The notes: a model not told the origin generated them from the sequence alone. Shown: positions 34,097 through 43,569, counted from the first letter of the stretch. The stretch is DNA of 64,000 nucleotides from DAIDKA01 sp035503515 (GCA_035503515.1 DATJTJ010000073.1:1-64000), one strand, 5' to 3'. Numbers and translations: made by a program.

Positions 34097-35352
34097 GGCA
34101 CGACCCGCGCCACGTCGGGCGAGTCCGGCGCGCGCGCGCCTTTGAGGTTGTCATCGAGGATGCGGCGTATTTCTGCATCCACGCCGGCGTCCTGGGAGGC
34201 ATACACGTTGGTGCGCATGTCCGCCGGCCAGGCCGGCCGCGCCGACAGCGACGCGCCGCTGAGGTCATGCACGTCGATATCCACGTCGGTCGAGAGGCCC
34301 AGGAACAGCGGGTGGTTGGCGAGTTCGCGCGGATCGAGGCCGATGCGCACCGCCAGGCGCTGCACGATCTTGATCCAGTTGCCGGTGGCGTTCTCCGCCG
34401 GCAGCACGGCAAGCGCCGAACCGGTGCCCGCCGACAGCCCCAGCACCCGCCCGTGGTATCGGAAGGCGGACCCATAGATGTCGGCCGTCACCGTGACCGG
34501 TTGGCCGATCCGGATCTTCTCGAGCTGCGTTTCCTTGAAGTTGGCGTCGATCCAGACGCGGTCGAGCGGCACGATCGCGATCATCGAGGTCGCGGGGTTG
34601 ACCTGCTGGCCGAGCTGGACGCTGCGGCGCACGACATAGCCCGCGATCGGCGACAGCACCCGGGTGCGGCTGCTGGCGAGCCACGCCGAGCGCAGGTTGG
34701 CCTCGGCCTGCAGCACCCGGGGGTGATCCTCCGGGTCGGTATTGGCCACGGCCGCATGCGTGGCCGCATAGGCCGCCCGCGCCTGGCGAAGACCGGCGAT
34801 GGCATTGCGTTCGGCCTCCTGGTCGCGCTGCAGGTCCTGTTCGGACACGCCGTGGACCCTGATCAGTCCCTGATCGCGCTGCAGGTTCTGGCGGGCGAGG
34901 ATCAGCTGGGCCTCCTGGGCGGCGATGTTCGCCGCATCGCGGGTCTGCTGCGCGAACAGCTGCACCACGTCGCGCACCGTCTGCGCCAGGTTCGCCTCGG
35001 CCTGGGCCAGGGACACCGCGGTGTCCTGCGGATCGAGCCGCACCAGCAGCTGACCGCGCTGCACCGCCTGGGTCTGGTCGGTGGTGATCTCGGCCACCGT
35101 GCCGCTGACCTGCGGCGCGAGCAGCACCAGGTCGCCGTTGACGTAGGCATCCTGGGTGGCGACGTAGTAGCGACCGACCGCCAGGTGATAGATCAGGATG
35201 CCGACGCCGATGATGACCAGGACGGCCGCAAAGATGCCGATGAACAGCCAGTTGCGTTTGGTGTCGTGCTGCTTCTTCTTCGCCCGTTCGCCGCCATCGT
35301 CCTCCTCATCCTCGTCATCGTCTTGCTCGCGATCCGAATCGGAGTCCGTCAT
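34093..35352 (-). CDS. HlyD/EmrA-type membrane-fusion protein
   Basis: The periplasmic adaptor of the tripartite pump (419 residues). An acidic N-terminal cytosolic tail (DREQDDDEDEEDDGGERAKK) precedes one membrane helix (about residues 36-56), a lipoyl/barrel-sandwich domain beginning QDAYVNGDLVLLAPQVSGTV, a coiled-coil hairpin, and the second lipoyl half SRTRVLSPIAGYVV. The start at 35352 overlaps the stop of the outer-membrane gene (ATGA); an upstream ATG at 35385 is less likely. The strongly acidic tail is unusual for EmrA. Confidence 0.94.
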   Translation of the reverse strand: MTDSDSDREQDDDEDEEDDGGERAKKKQHDTKRNWLFIGIFAAVLVIIGVGILIYHLAVGRYYVATQDAYVNGDLVLLAPQVSGTVAEITTDQTQAVQRGQLLVRLDPQDTAVSLAQAEANLAQTVRDVVQLFAQQTRDAANIAAQEAQLILARQNLQRDQGLIRVHGVSEQDLQRDQEAERNAIAGLRQARAAYAATHAAVANTDPEDHPRVLQAEANLRSAWLASSRTRVLSPIAGYVVRRSVQLGQQVNPATSMIAIVPLDRVWIDANFKETQLEKIRIGQPVTVTADIYGSAFRYHGRVLGLSAGTGSALAVLPAENATGNWIKIVQRLAVRIGLDPRELANHPLFLGLSTDVDIDVHDLSGASLSARPAWPADMRTNVYASQDAGVDAEIRRILDDNLKGARAPDSPDVARVVP

Positions 35353-36791
35353 GGCGTCGCCCTCGTGGGATCCGGTGCATTCCACCAGCCGCCGCCGAGC
35401 GCCCGGAACAGTTCGGCGGCGTCGGTGAAGCGCTGGGCATCCGCCTGGACCGCCGCGAGCGCGGCGGACTGGTACTGCTGTTCGGCGTTGAGGACGACGA
35501 GTTCATTGACGGCGCCGTGCTGGAACTGGTCGCGTGCCAGGTCGCGGTTGGCCCGCGCCGCCTCCAGGGCGGCGATGTGCGCCGAATAACCGTCCGCGTC
35601 GTGTTGCAGGGCGTGCAGCGCATCGGTGACTTCCACGAAGGCACCGATGACCGTGCTGCGGTACTGGGCCTGAGCCTGGGCGAAACGCTCGCGCGCTTCC
35701 TGCTCGCGTGACCGCAGCGTCCCGCCCGTGAACAGCGGCGCGGTCATGTCGATGCCCGCACTCCAGATGGAGGCGGGGTAGGTGAACAGGTCGCTGGTCC
35801 TGATGGACTGCTGCGCGAACTGGGCGGTGAGATTGAAGTCCGGGAGACGGGCCGCCTCGGCGATGCCGATGTTGGCGCTCGCCGCATGCAGCAGATCCTC
35901 GGCTTCGAGGATGTCGGGGCGCTGCCGCACGAGTCTCGCGGGCAGCGAAACGGGCAGTGTCTGGGGCAGCGTGAAATCCTTCAGGGAGATCAGCGGCACA
36001 TCGGCCTGCTGCGGGGCGACTCCGGTCAGCCGGATCAGTGCATCGCGGAGCATGTCGCGCTGCTTCTCGATGGCCGGCAGTGTGGCGCGGGTGTTCTCGA
36101 GCTGCGCCTGCGCCTGCAGCGTATCGCTGCGGATCAGCTTGCCCGCGTTCTCGAGCGTGCGGGTGAGCTCGTACTGGGATTCGAGGTCCTGCACCAGCCG
36201 CCGCGTGACCTCGAGCTGTTCGCTCTGGGCCGCATAGCCGAAGGCCGTCACCACCACCTGGTCGACCAGCGTGACGTAGACATCCAGCACCTGGCGCTGC
36301 ACGCTCGAAGTCCGGGCGGCCTGGGACTCGATCGTGCGCCGCAGCCGTCCGAACACATCGAGGTCGTAGGCCAGCGAGGGTCCGAGGGTGTACTGGTTGG
36401 CCGTGACCTGCAGGGCTTCGTCCGGCTCGTACAGCAGGCTGCCGTTGACCCGCGAGCGGCTGGCCTTCGCCGCCAGGGTCACCTGCGGCAGTGCCGTACC
36501 GGCGACCGCGGCCAGTTCGTATTGCGCCGCCCGCAGGCTGTGGCGGGCGCCGTCCAGGCCGGGATTGGAGCGCAGGGCCTCGCGCACCAGGTGGTCGAGG
36601 GCGGCCGAATGGAACAGCGAATACCATTCGGCCTCCACGTCGCCCCCGTACTTCATGCCCTGGGCGGCAATGGCGGCAGGCGGCGGAGCGTATGCGGCAT
36701 GCGGGGCTGGCGGCGGCCTGAAATCGGGCCCGACCGTGCAGCCGCAGAGCCAGGCGGCGATGCACGCCCAGGGGAGGCCGGATGTGCGCAT
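35349..36791 (-). CDS. Outer-membrane efflux factor, NodT-type lipoprotein
   Basis: A 480-residue TolC-like channel subunit. The N-terminus has a lipoprotein signal with the lipobox LCGC, so it is lipid-anchored in the outer membrane. Two outer-membrane-efflux repeats follow, including VREALRSNPGLDGARHSL and LPDFNLTAQFAQQS. It is the first gene of the outer-membrane factor, adaptor, permease operon. Typical length for the NodT group. Confidence 0.94.
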   Translation of the reverse strand: MRTSGLPWACIAAWLCGCTVGPDFRPPPAPHAAYAPPPAAIAAQGMKYGGDVEAEWYSLFHSAALDHLVREALRSNPGLDGARHSLRAAQYELAAVAGTALPQVTLAAKASRSRVNGSLLYEPDEALQVTANQYTLGPSLAYDLDVFGRLRRTIESQAARTSSVQRQVLDVYVTLVDQVVVTAFGYAAQSEQLEVTRRLVQDLESQYELTRTLENAGKLIRSDTLQAQAQLENTRATLPAIEKQRDMLRDALIRLTGVAPQQADVPLISLKDFTLPQTLPVSLPARLVRQRPDILEAEDLLHAASANIGIAEAARLPDFNLTAQFAQQSIRTSDLFTYPASIWSAGIDMTAPLFTGGTLRSREQEARERFAQAQAQYRSTVIGAFVEVTDALHALQHDADGYSAHIAALEAARANRDLARDQFQHGAVNELVVLNAEQQYQSAALAAVQADAQRFTDAAELFRALGGGWWNAPDPTRATP

Positions 36792-36809
36792 CCTAGCTCA
36801 TGCGGGATT

Positions 36810-37364
36810 TCAGGCCGCGGAGGCGTTGCGGGGGCTGCGGGGGGAACTCGCCTCGGTCGTGGAGGCGATGTCCTCGGCGCGCGTTCCCTTCAGCAGGCTC
36901 TTGGCACGGTCGACCTGGTCGGCCGTATCGCAATGCACGGACAGCAGCGTGCCGCCGCCCTTGACGCGGCCCTCGTAGCGCTTGGCCTCGTACTCCGGAA
37001 TGCCCATGCCCATGAGGGCGCCGACGAAGCCGCCCACCGCGCCGCCGACGCCCAGGCCCGCCAGACCCGCCACGATGGGGCCCGCGGCGATCAGCGGTCC
37101 GACGCCCGGGATGGCGAGCGCGCCGACGCCGGCGAGCACGCCCAGGACACCCCCGATGGCGCCCCCGGCCGTGACGCCGACGGTCGCGCCTTCGGGCGCC
37201 TTGGTTTCCTTCACGTGGGCGAACGCCTGGGTACTGTCGTTGTCGGGCAGCAGCACGGAGATGTCGGTACTGCGGAAGCCCGCGGCGATCAGCGCGTCCA
37301 CCGCGGTCTCGGCCTGGGAGGACAGCGGGTAAATGCCGAATACAGCCATCTTCTTGCTGGTCAT
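36810..37364 (-). CDS. YflT-type general stress protein with glycine-rich hydrophobic core
   Basis: A 184-residue protein. The N-terminal domain (MAVFGIYPLSSQAETAVDAL through DISVLLPD) resembles the general-stress-protein 17M/YflT domain. The middle is a long Gly/Ala hydrophobic region (about residues 66-120, GVTAGGAIGGVLGVLAG) that may insert in a membrane. A second alpha/beta unit ends the protein. AAGGAG sits seven bases before the ATG, so translation is probably strong. Function unknown; such genes are often stress-induced. Confidence 0.8.
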   Translation of the reverse strand: MTSKKMAVFGIYPLSSQAETAVDALIAAGFRSTDISVLLPDNDSTQAFAHVKETKAPEGATVGVTAGGAIGGVLGVLAGVGALAIPGVGPLIAAGPIVAGLAGLGVGGAVGGFVGALMGMGIPEYEAKRYEGRVKGGGTLLSVHCDTADQVDRAKSLLKGTRAEDIASTTEASSPRSPRNASAA

Positions 37365-37502
37365 GGACGACTCCTTGGGAGATGCGCGGGATGTGTGCGC
37401 TATGGTGAACGCGCGCGCAGCTCGGGCAAATGCCCGCGGGCGCGTGCATTTGTCAGCGCAATCCCCGGCAGCCTGTAGGAATCGCCAGCGCGGCGCGCGC
37501 CT

Positions 37503-38783
37503 TCAGCGGCGTGAGCCTGTGCGGCACAGGGCGCGCATGCCGGCGAGGGCTTCGATGGCCTGTTCGGCGCTCGCGAAGCGCTCGTCCCGGGATTTGGCGA
37601 TGAAGCCCTCGAGCAGCGCCTGCAGGTGCAGGTGCGAGGGCGGCAGCTGCGGCAGCGGAGCGGTGACATGCTGCTGCAGCACGTCGATGGCCGAGAGTCC
37701 CGAGTAGGGCTTGCGGCCCGTGATCATTTCGAAGAACAGGATGCCGAGGCTGTAGAGGTCGCTGCGACCATCGAGATCCTCGCCGAGGGCCTGCTCGGGG
37801 CTCATGTAGAACGGCGAGCCGCGCAGCACCCCGGTGCGGGTGAGGTTGGCGGCGCCGCTGAGATTGCGCGCCAGCCCGAAGTCGATGAGCACCAGGGTGT
37901 CGTTGTCCCGCAGCATGAGGTTCGGCGGCTTGAGGTCCCGGTGCAGGATGCCTGCGGCATGCACCACCTGCAGGGCGCGCGCAATCTGCTCCAGGTACCG
38001 CAGCGCGTCGGCCTCGAGGATGCCGCGCAGCAGCCGCGCCTTGAGATCGCCCCGCGGGAAATACTCCATCGCGAGGTACTCGCGGCCCGCGTTGTTGCCA
38101 TAGTCGTAGATGGTGACGATCGAGGGGTGGTTCAGGGACTTCAGCGCCTCGTATTCGCGCGCGAAGACCCGCTGATCCTCGGGGTCGTCGATTTCGCTCT
38201 TGGTGACCTTGAGCGCCACGTCCGCTTTCAGTAGCTCGCTGTCCGCCAGGTACACCAGCGCCTTGTCCGATTCGCCGATGGTCTTGCGGATGCTGTAGCC
38301 GGGAATGGGGTCGCGCAGCGATCGCGCCGACTGCGAAGTGCCCGCGTCGGCCGCCTCCGGCGCCGCCGGTTGCGCGCTACCCAGTTCGATCCGGCGCAGT
38401 GCCAGCTTCACGGCGGTGCGCAGCCGCTCGGGACTCACCAGTCGCTTCGGCAGATAGTCCAGGGCGCCCAGCTGCAGCGCCCGCACGGCGGTGAGTTCGT
38501 TGCCGTCCTCGGCGACCGCGATGAGCGACGGGAATCCGGCGCGGTCCCGTACCTGCCGCAGCCGTTCGAGGCCTTCGGAACGCGGATCCTCGGGGCTGTA
38601 GCCGAACTGGGCGACGAACACGATGAGATCGATGTCCTCTCGGGACAGTCCCTCCAGCCGCGATTCGAATTCGCGGCCGTCGATGGCGGTGACGGAACCT
38701 TCGGGAAACAGCACCCCCAGGTGGTTGCGCAGCCACTCGCGGTAGCGCAGATCGCGATCGACAACCAGCAGGCGCGCGTTCAT
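37503..38783 (-). CDS. Ser/Thr protein kinase with degenerate N-terminal receiver domain
   Basis: A 426-residue cytosolic protein. Residues 1 to about 130 have the receiver (CheY-like) pattern: acidic residues near Asp9, Lys113 in LPKRL. However, the phosphoacceptor strand reads DLIVFVAQFG with no Asp at its end, so it probably cannot be phosphorylated. Residues 163-415 form a Hanks-type kinase with Lys192 (VALKVTK), HRDLKPPN (Asp283), DFGLA and SPEQ. The glycine loop is loose (GESDKALVYLA). It is 13 bases downstream of the TonB gene on the same strand. Confidence 0.9.
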   Translation of the reverse strand: MNARLLVVDRDLRYREWLRNHLGVLFPEGSVTAIDGREFESRLEGLSREDIDLIVFVAQFGYSPEDPRSEGLERLRQVRDRAGFPSLIAVAEDGNELTAVRALQLGALDYLPKRLVSPERLRTAVKLALRRIELGSAQPAAPEAADAGTSQSARSLRDPIPGYSIRKTIGESDKALVYLADSELLKADVALKVTKSEIDDPEDQRVFAREYEALKSLNHPSIVTIYDYGNNAGREYLAMEYFPRGDLKARLLRGILEADALRYLEQIARALQVVHAAGILHRDLKPPNLMLRDNDTLVLIDFGLARNLSGAANLTRTGVLRGSPFYMSPEQALGEDLDGRSDLYSLGILFFEMITGRKPYSGLSAIDVLQQHVTAPLPQLPPSHLHLQALLEGFIAKSRDERFASAEQAIEALAGMRALCRTGSRR

Positions 38784-38796
38784 GACCCTGAGGCGA

Positions 38797-39936
38797 TCAC
38801 CGGTACGCGAAGTTCAGCCGCAGCCGGGCGTGCTCGCTGGCCGGCTGACCGTCGCGCAGCACCGGGCGGTAGCGCCATTGGCTCACGGCCTCCACCGCGG
38901 CCTTCTCGAACACGTCCCGGGGCTCGGCCTTGAGCACGCTCACATCCGTGACGGTGCCGTCCGCATTGACCGTGAACTCCAGGTCGACGTAACCGGAGAG
39001 GTCGCGCTCGCGCGCGATTTCGGGAAATTCGGGGTCCACCGAATAGACCCGCTCCAGGATGACGGCGGCGATCGAGGTCGGATCGCGGGCTTCGCTTGCC
39101 GGCGGCGTCGAGCTGGGGGCGAGGAAGGTGGCGCTGACCGCCACCACCGGCAGCGGTGCGGGCGCCGACGTGACGGGGGTGACGCGGGCGGCCGCCGCCG
39201 CGTCGGCGCGACGGCGCGCGGTCCGCTGCGCCTGCTCAGGCTTACGCGCAAGCGCATTCACGGCGGCGGGGACCTCGGGGAGTGGGAGGGGAATGGCCCT
39301 GGGGGAGGCCGCCGGGGGTACGTTGACCTCATGCGGAGTCGCGCGCAGCAGCAGCCACGCCGCGCCGGCGCCGAGCGCCACGGTGCTCACCAGCACGGCG
39401 GGCCAGGTGAAGTCACGCGCCGGAGTGGCCAGCGCGGCGGGCGCCGCCACGGCAAGGTTCGACAGCGCCGGATAGGCACCGCTGCCGCTGGCGCCCTCGC
39501 GCCTGCGCCAGGCGGCATCCACGAACAGCTTCACGCGTTGCGCGGAGACCGGCTGGTGCGCGAAGCGGTAGATCGTGCCATCGCCCACCTGCGCGGCCAG
39601 TTCGCTCTGCGCGGCCCCATCGCCGGCGACGACCAGCACTACGTCGGGAAACTGCTGGTGCAGTCGCTGCGTGAGTTGCGCCGTGGCGCCGGGCACATGG
39701 GCCATGCCGGCATCGAGGAACACCACACCCACCAGGCCACCCATGAGGTGCTGGCCCAGGGAGGCCTCATCGGCGACGACCGTCAGGGATTCGGCGGGTA
39801 CGGCGCCGGCCAGCGCCTCGACCAGCGAAGCGTCCCGGGTCAGCAGCACCAGATGCTCGGCGACACGGACGCGGCCTGCAGGCGGCACTGGGCCGGCGGT
39901 GACTTCCGCAACCAGGTTTTGATGGGGTGCAGGCAT
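38797..39936 (-). CDS. TonB-family energy transducer with receiver-like N-terminal domain
   Basis: A 379-residue protein. Residues 25-145 look like a receiver domain, with Asp75 in GVVFLDAGM at the phosphoacceptor position and HQPVS where Lys-Pro is usual. A membrane helix follows (about 177-197, WPAVLVSTVALGAGAAWLLL), then a Pro/Ala-rich periplasmic linker and a C-terminal TonB domain (GYVDLEFTVNADGTVTDV, AVSQWRYRP). Normal TonB has its helix at the N-terminus, so this fusion is unusual. I used the ATG at 39936; a TTG lies 15 bases upstream. No exbB/exbD or receptor gene is adjacent. Confidence 0.87.
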   Translation of the reverse strand: MPAPHQNLVAEVTAGPVPPAGRVRVAEHLVLLTRDASLVEALAGAVPAESLTVVADEASLGQHLMGGLVGVVFLDAGMAHVPGATAQLTQRLHQQFPDVVLVVAGDGAAQSELAAQVGDGTIYRFAHQPVSAQRVKLFVDAAWRRREGASGSGAYPALSNLAVAAPAALATPARDFTWPAVLVSTVALGAGAAWLLLRATPHEVNVPPAASPRAIPLPLPEVPAAVNALARKPEQAQRTARRRADAAAAARVTPVTSAPAPLPVVAVSATFLAPSSTPPASEARDPTSIAAVILERVYSVDPEFPEIARERDLSGYVDLEFTVNADGTVTDVSVLKAEPRDVFEKAAVEAVSQWRYRPVLRDGQPASEHARLRLNFAYR

Positions 39937-40039
39937 GGGCTTTCGCGTCAAACATGACGGAAGGCCGCCGGAATGTCGCGCGGGAGCACGGAATCTGTGA
40001 ATCCGGTCTCCCGGCCGCCGCCGGGGGGGATCTTATGGT

Positions 40040-40750
40040 CTATTGGCGTTGCAACATGAACCGCGAACCGTGCCAGGACAGGATGGCGCCTTCCGGGGTG
40101 ATGGACTCGACCCGGACCCCCTGCGGCGAGGTCTCCCCTTCCCTGAGTTTCGCCATGTTCAGGAAAATGAAGCGGTCGGCGGGGTTGGTGGAATAGGAAT
40201 GCAGGTTGAGGGTGAGGTCCGGCAGGGAGGCGCCGGGCGCGGCCGCGGCCTGCTGGTAGGTCTGCACTTCCCCGCTGTTGCCGCCCGTGCTCTCGACGCC
40301 CCCGACCGTCGGCGGCGCCTCCCCGCTGGCACCGCGCGGCGGCTCGATGGCGGGCGCGTCATCCGCCGACGCGGCCACCGCGGGCGGCGCGTCCTGAGGG
40401 GTAACCACCGGCGGCGGCGGCGTGGCTTGCACCGGCGGCGCAGAGTTCGCGGTGGCCGCCGGCAGAGGGGGTGCGATGGGCGGAGGGGCCGCTGCCGTCA
40501 CCGGCGTGGCCGGCGGTGCCGCCGGCGGCGTCGCAACGGTGTCGCTCCCCGCCGGCGCCGAACCATGCGTGCCGCGGATCAGGACGATCCCCAGGACCAC
40601 CACGTTGATCAGCAGCAGACCGCCCAGCACCAGCAGCCACGGTGCCACGCCGTGCCGGGGTGGGGCCATCTTCACTTCGTACAGCGCCGGCGCATCGCCG
40701 CGCTGGCGTTCGGTCTCCGACTTCTTCAATGCGTCGAGGATGAAGGACAT
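40040..40750 (-). CDS. gspB: Type II secretion assembly protein GspB
   Basis: A 236-residue protein beginning MSFILDALKKSETERQRG, the signature of GspB/ExeB. One membrane helix (about residues 37-59) is followed by a long Pro/Ala-rich periplasmic linker and a C-terminal GspB domain ending ILSWHGSRFMLQ. GspA and GspB work together to assemble the secretin in the outer membrane. The ATG is two bases after the gspA stop. No core T2SS genes are in this window. Confidence 0.92.
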   Translation of the reverse strand: MSFILDALKKSETERQRGDAPALYEVKMAPPRHGVAPWLLVLGGLLLINVVVLGIVLIRGTHGSAPAGSDTVATPPAAPPATPVTAAAPPPIAPPLPAATANSAPPVQATPPPPVVTPQDAPPAVAASADDAPAIEPPRGASGEAPPTVGGVESTGGNSGEVQTYQQAAAAPGASLPDLTLNLHSYSTNPADRFIFLNMAKLREGETSPQGVRVESITPEGAILSWHGSRFMLQRQ

Positions 40751-40752
40751 GC

Positions 40753-42417
40753 TCAGATCCCGTGTGCCGGAAGCGCCGCGAGCTGCGGCGAGTCCGGTCT
40801 GGCCAGGGCGCCGTTGAGGACCACCAGGGTCTGCACCCCGGCGACGCCGTCGGCCGTCAGCCGGTGTGCGCGCTGAAAGTCTCGCACGAGTTGCGACAGC
40901 TCTCCATCGTAGACGTCGCTTGCGCCGGGGGGCGCGGGCCTGCCGCTCAGTTTCGCCAGCTGCAGTCGCAGCTGCAGGACCTCGGCGCCGTGCATCCCCG
41001 GTCCCAGGGGCTTCGGATCGCGAGTCCCCGGACGCCACAGCAGGATGAAGTCGCCGAACCAGTAGCGGGACAGGTCCCCGATGCTCACCTGCTGTGCGCT
41101 GCCGCCGATATCGACGTGCGCCTCTTCGTCGCCCAGGGCCGTGAGCACGATCTGGCGGGCGGTGTCGGCATCATCGGTGAGCATCAGGATCGCAGGGCGG
41201 TTGTAGAGCCGCAGCTGCGCAATCGTGCCCTTCTGCACGTAGCACTCCAGTCCCTGCGCGGAGGCCTGCGTGCACGGATCCGCGGTGCCGGCCTTGTAAT
41301 GCGCACCCCAGATGCTGAACAGTTCACCGAAGGCGGCGTCGGGCGTGGTCGCCGCGCTGTGCTCGGCGAGCAGCGATCCGAGCGTCGGCGCCGGTGCGCT
41401 CGCGCTCGCGGTGCTCACTGCCACCGGCGCCGGTGCGGAAACCGGTGCCGCGGCCCGGGCCGGTGCCGGGTGGCGGGTGGCGGCATGCGCGCGCAGCGGC
41501 GTGGCGCGGTCCCAGACGCCCAGGCGCCAGGCGGCGATGAGTCCGGCGGCAACGACCAGCACCGTCAGGGCCGCCGCGCCCCAGGGCAGCCACCAGGGCC
41601 ACAGCTGCCGGCCGAACACTTCCATGGCGCCGCGGCGCACGAATGCGGCCCCGACCTGGTGGCGGTCCTGCGTATAGGCGCCCAGCAGCGCCCGATCGCA
41701 CAGCACGTTGATGAGCCGCGGCACGCCCCGCGACAGGCGGTGCGCCTCGCGCAACGCCGAAGGGGTGAACAGATCGGAGGTGGCGCCCGCGACCCGCAGC
41801 CGGTGCCGGATGTAGGCGGCCGTCTCGGAGGCGGTGAGCGGACAGAGGTGGTAGCGGCCGGTGATGCGCTGGGCAAGCTGGCGCAGCTCGGTGCGGTCGA
41901 GCAGCTCGCGCAGTTCGGGCTGCCCGATGAGGATGATCTGCAGCAGCTTCTGGGTGTTGGTCTCGAGATTGGTGAGCAGCCGCACCTGTTCGAGCACTTC
42001 GGGCGCGAGGTTCTGGGCCTCGTCCACCACCAGCACCACGCGCTTGCCGTTGCCGTGCGCGCGCAGCAGGTAGTGGCTGAGGATGTCGACCAGGTCCTTG
42101 AGGCTGTTGGTGGCCTCGTCCTGCACACCGATCCCGAGCTCCTCGCAGATCGTCAGCAGGAACTCCGGCGCGGTCATGCGGGGATTGAGGATCAGGGCGA
42201 TCTCGGCATGCTGCGGAGTCTGCGCCAGCAGCGAGCGCACCACGGTGGTCTTGCCGGTCCCGACCTCGCCGGTGAGCTGGATGAAGCCGCCGGCCTCGGT
42301 GACACCGTAGAGCAGATGCGCCAGCGCCTCCGCGTGTCGCTCGCTCAGGAACAGGTAGCGCGGGTCCGGGGTGATCGCGAAGGGCTTTTCGTTCAGCCCG
42401 AAGAAGGCCAGGTACAT
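40753..42417 (-). CDS. gspA: Type II secretion ATPase GspA (ExeA-like)
   Basis: A 554-residue protein. The N-terminal AAA+ domain begins MYLAFFGLNEKPFAITPDPR and has Walker A GEVGTGKTT at residues 50-58 and Walker B VVLVVDEAQN. A membrane helix (about 278-297) leads to a periplasmic part with a PG-binding-like helical domain near the C-terminus (LSQLVRDFQRAHRLTADGVA). ExeA binds peptidoglycan and helps insert the secretin. It precedes gspB in the same transcript. Confidence 0.94.
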   Translation of the reverse strand: MYLAFFGLNEKPFAITPDPRYLFLSERHAEALAHLLYGVTEAGGFIQLTGEVGTGKTTVVRSLLAQTPQHAEIALILNPRMTAPEFLLTICEELGIGVQDEATNSLKDLVDILSHYLLRAHGNGKRVVLVVDEAQNLAPEVLEQVRLLTNLETNTQKLLQIILIGQPELRELLDRTELRQLAQRITGRYHLCPLTASETAAYIRHRLRVAGATSDLFTPSALREAHRLSRGVPRLINVLCDRALLGAYTQDRHQVGAAFVRRGAMEVFGRQLWPWWLPWGAAALTVLVVAAGLIAAWRLGVWDRATPLRAHAATRHPAPARAAAPVSAPAPVAVSTASASAPAPTLGSLLAEHSAATTPDAAFGELFSIWGAHYKAGTADPCTQASAQGLECYVQKGTIAQLRLYNRPAILMLTDDADTARQIVLTALGDEEAHVDIGGSAQQVSIGDLSRYWFGDFILLWRPGTRDPKPLGPGMHGAEVLQLRLQLAKLSGRPAPPGASDVYDGELSQLVRDFQRAHRLTADGVAGVQTLVVLNGALARPDSPQLAALPAHGI

Positions 42418-42426
42418 GATGCAATG

Positions 42427-43566
42427 CTACTCAAGACTGCTGGCGCGGCGCAGCGCCTGTTTGCCGAACCGCTCGCGGATGGCATCGACCGCCGCATCGA
42501 CTCCGGCCGGCTGGGTGTCGAACAGGGCCAACTGAGTGGCCGGCGTGAGCTGTCGCAGGGCGACCCCGAGCAGCCGCAGCCGGGCCCCGGGGTGCTCGCC
42601 GAGCCATTGGTCCAGGAGTTCGACGGCCACCGCCGCGACGGTGCGCCGGTCCTGGGTCGCCGGCTGCACGGCCTTCTGGCGGGTGACGGTGGTGAAATCA
42701 TGTTCGCGGATCTTGATGGCGATGCAGCCGGCCGAAAGTTCCCGGTCGCGGGTTCGACTGCAGGCGAGGTCCGCCAGTTCCGCAACGGCCCGGCGCAGCC
42801 GGCGCCGGTCCTGGATGTCCTCGTCGAAGGTATCCTCGGCGCTGATCGAGAGCTCCTGGCGTTCGTTCATCACCGGGCGGTCGTCGATCCCGGCGGCCCG
42901 GTCGCGGATGGCCTGCGCATGGCGGCCGAAGATCGGCCACAGTCGGGCATCGGTGGCGACGCGCAGCTCCCCCAGGGTGTGGATGCCCGCGGCCGTCAGC
43001 CGCAGACCGGTCTTGCCACCGAGGCCCGGCAGCCGGCGCACCGGCAGCGGGTCGAGCGTCGCGCGCAGCGTGGCCGGGGTCACGATGGTGAGGCCGTCCG
43101 GCTTGTGCAGGTCGGAGGCGATCTTGGCGACGAGCTTGTTGCCCGCGGCGCCCACCGAGGCGGTGAGGCCGGTGCAGTCGCGGATCCGCCGCTTGATCCG
43201 GGCGGCGATCAGCGGCACCGGCTCGCGGCTGGCGGTGACATCCAGGAAGGCCTCATCCAGCGAGAGCCCCTGCACCAGGGGTGTGAACTCGTTGAAGACC
43301 GCGAACACCTGGTGCGAGATGTCCTGGTAGCGCGCCATGCGCGGCCGGATCACGACCGCCTCCGGACAGCGCTCCAGCGCCTGGCGCATGGGCATGGCCG
43401 AGCGCACGCCATACCGGCGTACTTCGTAACTCGCGGCGGCCACCACCCCCCGGGGCCCGTTGCCGCCGACGATCACCGGCAGACCGGCCAGGCGCGGGTC
43501 GTCATGCTGCTCCACGGACGCATAGAACGCGTCCATGTCCACATGCAGAACGGCCCGCGCGTCCAC
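42427..43566 (-). CDS. dinB: DNA polymerase IV
   Basis: A 379-residue Y-family translesion polymerase. Catalytic acidic residues are in HVDMDAFYASVE (Asp10) and SLDEAFLDVT. The palm, finger and thumb pattern is complete, including LPGLGGKTGLRL. A sliding-clamp binding motif QLALFD lies near residue 355, followed by an unusual 20-residue tail. No LexA box is obvious in the short gap to the DUF4399 gene. Confidence 0.95.
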   Translation of the reverse strand: MDARAVLHVDMDAFYASVEQHDDPRLAGLPVIVGGNGPRGVVAAASYEVRRYGVRSAMPMRQALERCPEAVVIRPRMARYQDISHQVFAVFNEFTPLVQGLSLDEAFLDVTASREPVPLIAARIKRRIRDCTGLTASVGAAGNKLVAKIASDLHKPDGLTIVTPATLRATLDPLPVRRLPGLGGKTGLRLTAAGIHTLGELRVATDARLWPIFGRHAQAIRDRAAGIDDRPVMNERQELSISAEDTFDEDIQDRRRLRRAVAELADLACSRTRDRELSAGCIAIKIREHDFTTVTRQKAVQPATQDRRTVAAVAVELLDQWLGEHPGARLRLLGVALRQLTPATQLALFDTQPAGVDAAVDAIRERFGKQALRRASSLE

Positions 43567-43569
43567 CCG

